Of a stretch of 6,326 nt of DNA, positions 1 through 6,275 are shown piece after piece. Position numbers and translations under genes: made by a program. The stretch comes from Acetobacteraceae bacterium. Its GTDB lineage: Bacteria; Pseudomonadota; Alphaproteobacteria; Acetobacterales; Acetobacteraceae. Numbering within the stretch: the first letter of the stretch is position 1; each line of letters starts with the position of its first letter. The stretch lies in the NCBI GenBank assembly GCA_019689515.1, contig JADGHI010000238.1:1-6326 (forward strand), given 5' to 3'. Below the pieces are notes generated by a model that was not told where the DNA came from, ran no database searches, and saw nothing but the letters and a program-made list of their open reading frames with translations.

Positions 1-121
1 TGCGCCGTCAGCGGCCGATCCCGGGCGCGCCTCATCGCAGCCTCCACCAGGAGAGCCAGTCCTTCGTGGCAGGGCAGTCGGCCGGGAGTCGTCGGGAAGG
101 GCGGGAAACGAACGCCGCGAC

Positions 122-146
122 AGAGCCGCCGGGACGGCGAGGCTCT
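122..146. other. Imperfect hairpin upstream of the operon promoter
   Basis: AGAGCC (122-127) pairs with GGCTCT (141-146). Inside it, GCCG (128-131) pairs with CGGC (135-138) around a GGA loop, with a two-base bulge on the 3' side. No T tract follows, so it is a weak candidate for an intrinsic terminator of an upstream gene lying outside the window. In DNA this GC-rich, such stems also occur by chance. Confidence 0.2.
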
Positions 147-160
147 ACCGAACGAATCCG

Positions 161-180
161 CCGAGTATTGCCGAGCGTTG
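161..180 (+). repeat. Short tandem repeat abutting the -35 box
   Basis: CCGAGTATTG (161-170) is followed directly by CCGAGCGTTG (171-180), identical at 8 of 10 positions. The second copy overlaps the first three bases of the TTGACA box at 178-183. Tandem 10-bp units place equivalent faces on the same side of the helix, which suits a regulator binding site. No regulator gene is visible in the window, and an imperfect 10-bp pair may be chance. Confidence 0.25.
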
Positions 181-206
181 ACACCCCCGGCGCCCGACCC
201 TCCAAT
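178..206 (+). promoter_or_regulatory. Candidate sigma-70-type promoter of the transporter operon
   Basis: A perfect -35 hexamer TTGACA lies at 178-183. After exactly 17 bp comes TCCAAT (201-206), which matches the TATAAT consensus at four of six positions, including the important last three bases AAT. Transcription would start near 213 and leave a leader of about 37 bases before the ATG at 250. Correct spacing, position and orientation support it. The -10 box is imperfect at its second base, which is normally strongly conserved. Confidence 0.45.
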
Positions 207-232
207 GCCGCACCAATTGCCACGAATCTCTT

Positions 233-239
233 AGGGAGG
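233..239 (+). promoter_or_regulatory. Ribosome binding site for the binding-protein gene
   Basis: AGGGAGG at 233-239 is a strong Shine-Dalgarno match, ending 10 bases before the ATG at 250. It is the best ribosome binding site in the window and fixes that start. It also fits the usual need to make binding protein in excess over the membrane components, whose own sites are weak. Confidence 0.6.
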
Positions 240-249
240 GCGCCCGCCC

Positions 250-1434
250 ATGGTCCGCATCGCGAAACGTCCCCTGGCTGCCTGCGTGGTGGCGCTGGGC
301 TTGGCCTTCACCACCGGCGCCGGGGCGCAGACCTCCTGCGAGATCAAGATCGGTGCTCTTGGCCCGATGTCCGGGCCGGCCGCGCAATGGGGCCTCGCCA
401 TGCTCGGCGCGGCGGAACTCGCCGCGGCGGAAGCGAATGCGCGCGGCGGCCTGCAGGTCGGCAACCAGCGCTGCACCGTGAGCGTCCTCAGCTACGATAC
501 GCGCTACACCGCCGAGGGCGCGGCGGCGGGCGTCAACAACCTCGCCAGCCAGGGCGTGCGCTTCATCATCGGCCCCGTCGGCTCGCCCGAGGTGACGGGC
601 GCGAAGCCGGTGGTGACGCGGCATCGCCTGCTGATGTTCGCCAACAGCTACGCCAAGAATGCGATCGGCCCGCAATGGCCGCTGGTCTTCCACCTCGGCC
701 CGGGACCGAGCGAGTGGGCGGCGCCGATCGTGCGAATCGCGCAGCAGCAATTCGGCATGCGCTCGGTCGCGATCGTCGCGCCCAATGACCAGGGCGGCAC
801 CGACATCGCGAGCGTGGACGCAGAAGTCTATCGCCGCCACGGCATCACGGCGACGGAGGAATACTACCAGCGCGGCACGACCAATTTCGCGCCGATCGTG
901 ACGCGCGTGCTCGCCTCGCGGCCGGATGCGGTGGACACCGCCTCCTCGCCGCCGGGCGATGCCGGGCTGATCGTGCGCCAGCTCCGCCAGGCCGGGTTTA
1001 CCGGGCCGATCGGCCGCCTCGGCGGCCCCGGAACCGATGAGATCATCCGCGTTGCCGGCGGCATTGATGTGCTGCGCAACTTCTACTGGTACGAGGTCGT
1101 GCCGACCGAGGATCCGCGCGTGCGCGCCATCTCGGACGAGTACCGCCGCCTGCTCAACAAGGAGCCGCCGGAGAACACCAACATGTGGCTCTGGGTCGTT
1201 GGCGCCCGCATGACGCTGCGCGCCATCGAGCGCGCCGGGACCGCGACCGACACGCAGCGCGTCGCCGCCGCGCTGCGCGAGCTTCCCGTGGAGGACGCGA
1301 ATGTCGGCCGGGGAAGCTGGACGGGCCAGAGCTTCTTCGGCATCAACCAGGAGCTCTCGCTTCCCTTCGGCATGGGGATGATCGTGGACGGGCGGAACCT
1401 CGGCGTGCGCCGTATCGAAGTCTCGCCGCAGTAG
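250..1434 (+). CDS. Periplasmic substrate-binding protein of a branched-chain amino acid-type (HAAT) ABC importer
   Basis: This 394-residue protein is the secreted ligand receptor of the importer encoded downstream. The N terminus has Arg/Lys near the start, a hydrophobic stretch at about residues 9-22, and AGA (24-26) as a likely signal peptidase I site, so the mature protein would begin near Gln27. The mature start, IKIGALGPMSG, is the typical first strand and loop of the Leu/Ile/Val-binding (Peripla_BP_6) family. The GPVGSPEV loop (108-115) lies where the family contacts the ligand amino and carboxyl groups. Cys30 and Cys75 could form a disulfide in the periplasm. At the hinge-side loop the protein reads NDQGGTDIA (179-187), where many relatives have an aromatic residue before the Gly, so the ligand may differ from leucine. 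Length is normal. The start is set by the strong ribosome binding site at 233-239. It is first in the operon, 16 bases before the permease. The family is clear and the ligand unknown. Confidence 0.93.
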   Translation: MVRIAKRPLAACVVALGLAFTTGAGAQTSCEIKIGALGPMSGPAAQWGLAMLGAAELAAAEANARGGLQVGNQRCTVSVLSYDTRYTAEGAAAGVNNLASQGVRFIIGPVGSPEVTGAKPVVTRHRLLMFANSYAKNAIGPQWPLVFHLGPGPSEWAAPIVRIAQQQFGMRSVAIVAPNDQGGTDIASVDAEVYRRHGITATEEYYQRGTTNFAPIVTRVLASRPDAVDTASSPPGDAGLIVRQLRQAGFTGPIGRLGGPGTDEIIRVAGGIDVLRNFYWYEVVPTEDPRVRAISDEYRRLLNKEPPENTNMWLWVVGARMTLRAIERAGTATDTQRVAAALRELPVEDANVGRGSWTGQSFFGINQELSLPFGMGMIVDGRNLGVRRIEVSPQ

Positions 1435-1450
1435 CCGTCGAGCGTGGCCC

Positions 1451-2317
1451 GTGCATGAGTTCCTGACCGCCGGGATCATCGGCATCAGCCTGGGCGCGCA
1501 GTACGCGCTGCTCGCCCTCGGCTTCACGCTGATCTTCGGCATCCTGGGCGTGATCAATTTTGCCCATGGCGGCTTCTATGCCCTCGGCGGCTACGTCGCC
1601 TACGCGGCGGTGAGCCAGCTCGGCCTGCCCTTCCCGCTCGCCGTGCTGGCCGCGGTGATTGTCACCGCCGCGCTCGGCGCGCTCTACGAGCGGTTCCTGA
1701 TCGAGCGCCTGGTGGACGACCACCTGGCGACGATGATGCTGACGCTCGGGCTCTACCTGGTGATCTCGACCGGCCTGCTCGCGGTGTTCGGGCCGCAGTC
1801 GCCGGAGTTCAGCTTCCCGGTGAAGGGCACGCTGCGCGCGGGCACGCTCTACCTGCCGCTCGAGAACCTGGTCGTGCTCGCCGTCTGTGCCGCGGCGATC
1901 GGCGGGCTCTGGCTGCTGATCTACCGCACCGATTTCGGCCGGGCGCTGCGGGCGCTGGCCGACGACCGCAAGGTGGCGATGACGCAGGGCATGCGGCCAG
2001 GGCTGCTGTTCCCGCTTGCCTTCGGTCTCGCGACCGGTCTCGCGGGGCTGACCGGGGCGCTGGTGACGCCGATCCTCGCCTTGTCGCCGAGTGCGGGCGA
2101 CCCGGTGCTCGTCACCTCCTTCCTCACCGTCATCCTCGGCGGGCTCGGCAGCATCACCGGGGCGGTGGTGGCGGCGATCATCGTCGGCTTCGTCGAGGCC
2201 TATGCGAGCGTCTATCTCGGCGGCTCGGCGGGGGCGCTGATCCTCTTCGTCACCGTCCTGGTGATCCTGCTGGCGCGGCCGACCGGCCTGTTCGGGCGAG
2301 AGATCCGTGGCGCCTGA
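1451..2317 (+). CDS. livH: LivH-type permease of the HAAT ABC importer
   Basis: This 288-residue inner-membrane protein is one of the two subunits forming the translocation pore. The LivH family hallmark is present: GFTLIFGILGVINFAHGG at residues 24-41, followed by an alanine/glycine-rich helix. Roughly eight hydrophobic segments span the protein. The cytoplasmic coupling loop that docks on the ATPases is recognisable at about 162-182 (FGRALRALADD...), and the family C terminus RPTGLFG is intact. The start is GTG at 1451, the only usable in-frame start; the ATG at 1455 is out of frame. No good Shine-Dalgarno precedes it, so translation may depend on ribosomes arriving from the gene 16 bases upstream. 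The stop overlaps the start of the next gene by 11 bases, indicating one transcript. The liv symbol denotes family, not a proven leucine substrate. Confidence 0.93.
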   Translation: MHEFLTAGIIGISLGAQYALLALGFTLIFGILGVINFAHGGFYALGGYVAYAAVSQLGLPFPLAVLAAVIVTAALGALYERFLIERLVDDHLATMMLTLGLYLVISTGLLAVFGPQSPEFSFPVKGTLRAGTLYLPLENLVVLAVCAAAIGGLWLLIYRTDFGRALRALADDRKVAMTQGMRPGLLFPLAFGLATGLAGLTGALVTPILALSPSAGDPVLVTSFLTVILGGLGSITGAVVAAIIVGFVEAYASVYLGGSAGALILFVTVLVILLARPTGLFGREIRGA

Positions 2318-4157
2318 ACCGAACCTCGCAGCGCGCAGCCCCTCCCGCTGGGGCGCGCAGGAATGGGTCGCGGTGGCGATCTTCGTCGCCGCGCTCGCAG
2401 TGCCCTACGCGACGGAGGACCTGCTGGTCCATTCCATCGTCAACCGTGTGCTGATCGGCGCGATGGCCGCGTTCAGCGTGTTCATCATGCTGCGCATGGA
2501 CCTGCTGAGCTTCGCCACGCCGGCCTTCATGGCGCTGGGCGGCTACTCGGCGGTGCTGCTGGCGATGAACGGCGTGACCGAGGTGCTGCTGATCGTGCCG
2601 GCGAGCTTCATCGTGCCGGCGCTGGTGGCCCTGCCGCTCGGCGCGCTGGTGCTCCGGCTGCGCGGCGTCTATTTCGTGCTGGTCACCTTCGTGCTGACCG
2701 AGATCCTCCAGCTCATCGTGTTCCTGACGCCGGGCCTGACCGGCGGCTCGGACGGGCTGGCCGGCTTCCCGGCGCCGACCCTGCTCGGGAGGGACCTCTC
2801 GGATGCGCAGTCCGTCCTGGCGCTCGCGGCGGCGATGGCACTGCTCGCCGTGGTGATCACCGCGGCGCTGACCGCGCATTTCCGGCAGCACTTCGCAGCG
2901 ATCGAGGAGAACGAGGTGCTGGCCGAGAGCCTTGGCCTCGTGGTCTGGCGCTACAAGGCGATGGGCTTCGTGGTCGCGGCGGGGATCGCGGGCATGGCGG
3001 GGTTCGCGCTCGGCAACATGCTGCTGACCGTGCACCCGACCTCCTTCGGCGCGCAGCAGGCGGTGGACACCATCGTGTACACGATCGTCGGTGGGCGGGG
3101 CTCGATCCTCGGGCCGGTGGTCGGCGCCTCGCTGCTCGTCACCGCCGCGGATTTCCTCGGCAATCAGGGACAGTACGCGCAAGGCCTGTTCGGGCTGCTG
3201 CTGATCTTCGTCACGCTGGTCGCGCGCGGCGGCATCACCGGCGCTGTTGTGACGCTCGCGCGGCGGCTGCGCGACGCGCGCCGCACGCCGGACGCGCCGG
3301 CGGCTGCGGCGTCCGAGGCGGCGGCGCGCGGGGGGGCGGGGGGGGGGGGGGGGCGGGGGGGGGGGGGCGCGGGGGGGCCTGAGCCGATGGAAGCCACCGC
3401 CACCGGCGCTGCCGTCGCCGGCGTCGAGGAACTGCGCGTCGAGGGCCTCACCAAGCGCTTCGGCGGCCTGCGCGTGCTGGAGGGCATCAGCTTCACCCTC
3501 GCCCCCGGCGACATCCTCGGCGTGATCGGCCCGAACGGCGCCGGCAAGACGACGCTGATCAACGTCATCACCGGCCGCACTCCGCCCTCGGGCGGGCGAA
3601 TCCTGCTCGGCGGGCACGACATCACCGGCGAGCCGACCCACACGGTCAGCCGCCGTGGCGTGGTGCGCAGCTTCCAGCAGACCAACACCTTCAAGAGCGC
3701 CTCGGTGCGCGAGAACGTCTCTCGCGCGCTGCGCTTCAGCGGCACGGCCGGGGCGGAGGGCTGGGCGCGCGTCGCGCCGCTGCTCGAGGCCTTCGGCCTC
3801 GCCTCGCGGCTCGATGAGCAGAGCGACAAGCTGCCCTACGGTCTGCAGAAGATGCTGGGCCTCACCCTCGCCTACGCCGCCGACCCCAAGGTGCTGCTGC
3901 TCGACGAGCCCGCGGCGGGGCTCGAGCGCAGCGAGCGCACGCGGGTGGACGAGTTCGTGCACCACGTCCGCGCCCGCGGCTGCTCGGTGCTGATCGTCGA
4001 GCACGACATGGACCTGGTGCGCCGCCTCTGCCCGCGCATCATCGTCCTCGACGCCGGCGTGGTGCTCGCCGAGGGGCCGCCGGCGGAGGTGCTCTCGCGC
4101 AAGGACGTGATCGACGCCTATGTCGGCGCCGACGCGGCCGAGGACGAGGCGGCGTGA
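2307..4157 (+). CDS. livM-livG: LivM-type permease read in frame into LivG-type ATPase (apparent fusion)
   Basis: As written, this is one 616-residue protein. Residues 1 to about 341 are a LivM permease: several membrane helices, the RLRGVYFVLVTFVLTEI segment, and a coupling loop at about 200-235 (EENEVLAESLG...K). Residues 342-357 are a Gly-rich linker from a poly-G tract. Residues 361-616 match a complete LivG ATPase. In the fused numbering, the Walker A GPNGAGKT is at 408-415, the Q-loop SFQQ at 455-458, the LivG-type signature LPYGLQK at 509-515, the Walker B LLLDEP ends with Asp533/Glu534, and the switch His is 566. All catalytic motifs are intact. The start is GTG at 2307, with GAGAG at 2298-2302. 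The LivG part taken alone from ATG 3387 is 256 residues, the normal family length, so two separate genes are just as likely. Natural LivM-LivG fusions are known, so a true fusion is possible. Function is secure; the single-protein reading is not. Confidence 0.8.
   Translation: MAPEPNLAARSPSRWGAQEWVAVAIFVAALAVPYATEDLLVHSIVNRVLIGAMAAFSVFIMLRMDLLSFATPAFMALGGYSAVLLAMNGVTEVLLIVPASFIVPALVALPLGALVLRLRGVYFVLVTFVLTEILQLIVFLTPGLTGGSDGLAGFPAPTLLGRDLSDAQSVLALAAAMALLAVVITAALTAHFRQHFAAIEENEVLAESLGLVVWRYKAMGFVVAAGIAGMAGFALGNMLLTVHPTSFGAQQAVDTIVYTIVGGRGSILGPVVGASLLVTAADFLGNQGQYAQGLFGLLLIFVTLVARGGITGAVVTLARRLRDARRTPDAPAAAASEAAARGGAGGGGGRGGGGAGGPEPMEATATGAAVAGVEELRVEGLTKRFGGLRVLEGISFTLAPGDILGVIGPNGAGKTTLINVITGRTPPSGGRILLGGHDITGEPTHTVSRRGVVRSFQQTNTFKSASVRENVSRALRFSGTAGAEGWARVAPLLEAFGLASRLDEQSDKLPYGLQKMLGLTLAYAADPKVLLLDEPAAGLERSERTRVDEFVHHVRARGCSVLIVEHDMDLVRRLCPRIIVLDAGVVLAEGPPAEVLSRKDVIDAYVGADAAEDEAA
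3330..3377 (+). repeat. Poly-G tract between the livM and livG modules
   Basis: Of 48 bases, 44 are G, in uninterrupted runs of 7 (3330-3336), 16 (3338-3353), 13 (3355-3367) and 7 (3371-3377). Only four C bases interrupt them (3337, 3354, 3368, 3370). In the livM frame the tract gives 13 Gly, 12 of them GGG, whereas the neighbouring genes mostly use GGC. No comparable tract occurs elsewhere in the window. The runs satisfy a G-quadruplex pattern on the mRNA-like strand. Long G runs are also a typical product of sequencing errors, so the exact length should be distrusted. Confidence 0.9.
3387..4157 (+). other. livG: Alternative independent livG reading frame (256 codons) inside the fused ORF
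   Basis: ATG at 3387 opens a 256-residue protein that is a full LivG ATPase by itself: GPNGAGKT at 48-55, Q-loop Gln at 97-98, LPYGLQK at 149-155, Walker B Asp173/Glu174, and switch His206. A TGA at 3380-3382, in the frame one base off from livM, sits 4 bases before this ATG. That is the usual end-to-start spacing of liv operons. The G run at 3371-3377 could pair weakly with the anti-Shine-Dalgarno sequence. If the poly-G length is wrong by +1 or -2 bases, livM ends at that TGA and this is the real livG start. It is given as an alternative to the second half of the 2307-4157 entry, not as an extra gene. Confidence 0.5.
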
Positions 4158-4849
4158 TGCTGGAGATCCGCGACCTCGAGGTGCGCTACGGCGGCATCAC
4201 CGCGCTGCGCGGCCTCTCGATCGACGTCCGCGAGGGCGAGACGGTGCTGCTGGTCGGCGCCAACGGCGCCGGCAAGTCGAGCACGATCAACGCGGTGATC
4301 GGCCTAGTGCGGCCGGCGCGCGGCACCATCCGGCTCGACGGCATGGACATCACCGCGGTCGCCTGCGAGCGGCGCGCGCGGCTCGGCATCGGCTACTCGC
4401 CGGAGGGGCGGCGCGTCTTTCCCACCATGACCGTGGTGGAGAACGTGCTCTCCGGGGCCTTCGGCATGGGGCGGCGGCACCAGCGCCAGGCGCTGGACTG
4501 GCTCGTCTCGGTCTTCCCCTTCCTCGCGGAGCGCGCCTCCCAGCCCGCCGGCCAGCTCTCGGGCGGGCAGCAGCAGCTCGTCGCCATCGCGCGCGCCATG
4601 TGCTCGCAGCCGCGCCTGCTGCTGCTCGACGAGCCCTTCCTCGGCCTCGCGCCGATCTGGGTGCGCCAGATCAGCGAGGCGATCCGCGAGATGCAGCGCC
4701 GCGGCACCACCATCCTGATGACCGAGCAGATGGCGCGCCCGGCGCTCAAGCTCGCCACGCGCGGCTATGTCATGCGCGGCGGCGAGGTGCGGCGCGAGGG
4801 CACGGTGGCGGAGATCCGTGACAGCGCGCTCGCCGAGGAATACCTCTGA
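4157..4849 (+). CDS. livF: LivF-type ATPase of the HAAT ABC importer
   Basis: This 230-residue cytoplasmic ATPase pairs with the LivG module to drive import. The Walker A GANGAGKS is at 34-41. The LivF-typical PEGRRVFP stretch (82-89) stands at the Q-loop region, the signature LSGGQ at 134-138, and the Walker B LLLLDEP ends with Asp158/Glu159. The usual switch His is replaced by Gln191 in TEQM. LivF proteins normally read VEQN there, so the Gln is a family feature and only the Met is unusual. The C terminus is normal (RGYVMRGGEV, then a short tail). ATG at 4157 shares one base with the livG stop (TGATG), a typical coupling arrangement, and GAGG at 4146-4149 is well spaced for it. GTG at 4154 would add a single Met and is less likely. 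Confidence 0.93.
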   Translation: MLEIRDLEVRYGGITALRGLSIDVREGETVLLVGANGAGKSSTINAVIGLVRPARGTIRLDGMDITAVACERRARLGIGYSPEGRRVFPTMTVVENVLSGAFGMGRRHQRQALDWLVSVFPFLAERASQPAGQLSGGQQQLVAIARAMCSQPRLLLLDEPFLGLAPIWVRQISEAIREMQRRGTTILMTEQMARPALKLATRGYVMRGGEVRREGTVAEIRDSALAEEYL

Positions 4850-4875
4850 TCCATCCCCGACGACCGGAACCAGGA

Positions 4876-6051
4876 ATGTCCGCTACCCCGCTTCTGTTCA
4901 CGCCCATCCGCCTGCGCGACGTCACGCTCAAGAACCGCGTGGTGGTCGCGCCGATGCATCAGTACTCGGCGGTGAAGGGCTTTACGACCGACTGGCATCT
5001 GATGAACGCCGGCCGCTTCGCCGCCGGCGGCGCCGGGCTCGTCATGATGGAGTCCACCAAGGTGGAGCGCCGCGGCTGCGGCACCGTCGGCGATACCGGG
5101 CTGTGGGACGACGCCTTCATCCCGGGCCTCGCGCGCTGCGTGGAGTTCATCCGTGCGCATGGCGCCGTGCCGGGCATCCAGCTCGGCCATTCGGGGCGCA
5201 AGGCGCGGCGCTTCCGGCCCTGGGAAGGCGGCAAACCACTCACCCCCTCGCCGGAGATCGATGACTGGGAGGCCTGGGAGCTGGTCGCGCCCTCCGCGAT
5301 CCAGTCGCCGGAGGACGAGCCGCTGCCCCGCGCGCTGACCCGCGCCGAGATCCCGCAGGTGGTGGAGGCCTGGGCGCAGGCGGCGCGGCGCGCCGACCAG
5401 GCCGGGTTCGACATGCTCGAGATCCACGCCGCGCACGGCTACCTGATCCATCAGTTCCTCTCGCCCTTCAGCAACCGGCGCAACGACGAGTACGGCGGCT
5501 CCGAACTGAACCGCATGCGCTTCGCGATCGAGGTGGTCGAGGCGGTGCGCGCCGTCTGGCCGCAGGGCAAGCCGCTGTTCATGCGCCTCTCCTGCGAGGA
5601 CGACGCGGGCTGGGATCTCGCGCAGAGCATCCGGCTGGCGCAGATCGTCGGGCCGAAGGGCGTGGACGTGATCGACTGCTCCTCGGGCGGCATGCGCGGC
5701 GCGCCGGTGGTGAGCGCAGGCCCCGTCGGCTACGGCTACCAGGTGCCCTACGCCGAGGCGATCCGGCGCGAGTCCGGCGTCATGACTATGGCGGTCGGGC
5801 TGATCGTTCATGCCGACCAGGCGGAGGCGATCCTGCAGGAGGGCCGCGCCGACCTCGTCGCTGTGGGGCGGGAGCTGCTCTATAACCCGAACTGGCCGAT
5901 GGACGCGGCGCGCAAGCTCGGCGTGGAGGGCGCCTTCGATACGGTGCCGCCGCCGCAGGCCTACTGGCTCGCCAAGCGCGCGAGTTCCGTCAAGGACGTC
6001 GTGCCATCGACCTACGGCGCCGGCATCCGCGCGGTGGTGCCGGGCGTTTGA
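4876..6051 (+). CDS. Old Yellow Enzyme-family NADH/NADPH:flavin oxidoreductase (YqjM/XenA-like)
   Basis: This is a 391-residue FMN-dependent TIM-barrel enzyme. The family typically reduces C=C bonds activated by a carbonyl or nitro group, using NAD(P)H. The N terminus LFTPIRLRDVTLKNRVVVAPM is diagnostic. QLGHSGRK (102-109) corresponds to the FMN-contacting QLAHAGRK motif. EIHAAHGYLIHQFLSP carries the substrate-binding His pair (His184, His187) and a Tyr (189) placed like the proton-donor Tyr of YqjM. SNRRNDEYGG and VGRELLYNPNW (phosphate-binding end of the barrel) are also intact. Trp364 near the C terminus matches the XenA-type end. Unusually, the Cys that tunes FMN in YqjM (Cys26) and XenA (Cys25) is His28 here. 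The protein is longer than YqjM, partly through an insert after residue 109 as in XenA-like enzymes. It starts 26 bases after livF, with AGGA directly against the ATG, so initiation may be weak. The substrate is unknown; co-transcription with the importer suggests it acts on the imported compound. Confidence 0.9.
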   Translation: MSATPLLFTPIRLRDVTLKNRVVVAPMHQYSAVKGFTTDWHLMNAGRFAAGGAGLVMMESTKVERRGCGTVGDTGLWDDAFIPGLARCVEFIRAHGAVPGIQLGHSGRKARRFRPWEGGKPLTPSPEIDDWEAWELVAPSAIQSPEDEPLPRALTRAEIPQVVEAWAQAARRADQAGFDMLEIHAAHGYLIHQFLSPFSNRRNDEYGGSELNRMRFAIEVVEAVRAVWPQGKPLFMRLSCEDDAGWDLAQSIRLAQIVGPKGVDVIDCSSGGMRGAPVVSAGPVGYGYQVPYAEAIRRESGVMTMAVGLIVHADQAEAILQEGRADLVAVGRELLYNPNWPMDAARKLGVEGAFDTVPPPQAYWLAKRASSVKDVVPSTYGAGIRAVVPGV

Positions 6052-6071
6052 TCCGTCCGCTGGCGGCCAGA

Positions 6072-6101
6072 GCGTCGGGGCGGGCGGCACCGTGCCGACG
6101 C
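6072..6101 (+). terminator. Weak candidate terminator hairpin after the oxidoreductase gene
   Basis: GCGTCGG (6072-6078) and CCGACGC (6095-6101) form a perfect 7-bp stem around a 16-base loop, starting 20 bases after the TGA. A competing small palindrome, CGGCAC/GTGCCG (6085-6097), lies within it. There is no T tract, so it would not be a classical intrinsic terminator. In high-GC bacteria such stems can mark transcript ends, but they are also frequent by chance. Confidence 0.25.
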
Positions 6102-6275
6102 CTGCGCGGAGGAGTGACTGACGGGTTGGCCGGCCGGTCGCACGGGGCCGATGCGTGCGGGCGGACGGGGGCCGCCCTGCGGCACGTCCTTTCCGGCCTT
6201 CGGGGCGTTGCGCCGGGGCGCTTGTGACCCCGCCGGAACGGCGCGGTGTCCTGTCGAGCGTGCCATCTTGGCTGG

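Noticed and set aside
32..223. 63-residue minus-strand open frame in the upstream region
   Set aside because: It has no family resemblance and an Arg/Pro-rich composition, and it overlaps the better supported promoter.
145..1557. 470-residue open frame on the minus strand opposite the binding-protein gene
   Set aside because: It lies antisense to a clearly recognisable protein, is rich in Arg/Ala/His/Asp with no family resemblance, and is expected from G/C-biased third codon positions.
3831..3851. Non-canonical ABC signature LPYGLQK in the LivG module
   Set aside because: LivG proteins commonly have an LPYG-x-QK type signature instead of LSGGQ, so this is ordinary for the family.
2250..4004. 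584-residue minus-strand open frame opposite livM-livG
   Set aside because: It is antisense to conserved transporter domains. Its Pro-rich run is the complement of the poly-G tract, and its composition is that of a shadow frame.
4721..4732. Loss of the switch His in LivF (TEQM)
   Set aside because: LivF proteins normally carry Gln at this place (VEQN), so it is not a defect. Only the Met in place of Asn is unusual, and its effect cannot be judged.
4765..6090. 441-residue minus-strand open frame opposite the oxidoreductase gene
   Set aside because: It shows no recognisable domain and covers a well-conserved OYE enzyme on the other strand, so it is a shadow of high GC content.
6231..6243. CGCCG-GAA-CGGCG hairpin as a terminator or operator
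   Set aside because: The stem is only 5 bp, has no T tract, and is of a kind expected by chance at this GC content.
6012..6266. 84- and 110-residue minus-strand open frames near the right end
   Set aside because: Low-complexity Arg/Pro/Ala sequence, overlapping the 3' end of the oxidoreductase gene, with no convincing start signal or family match.
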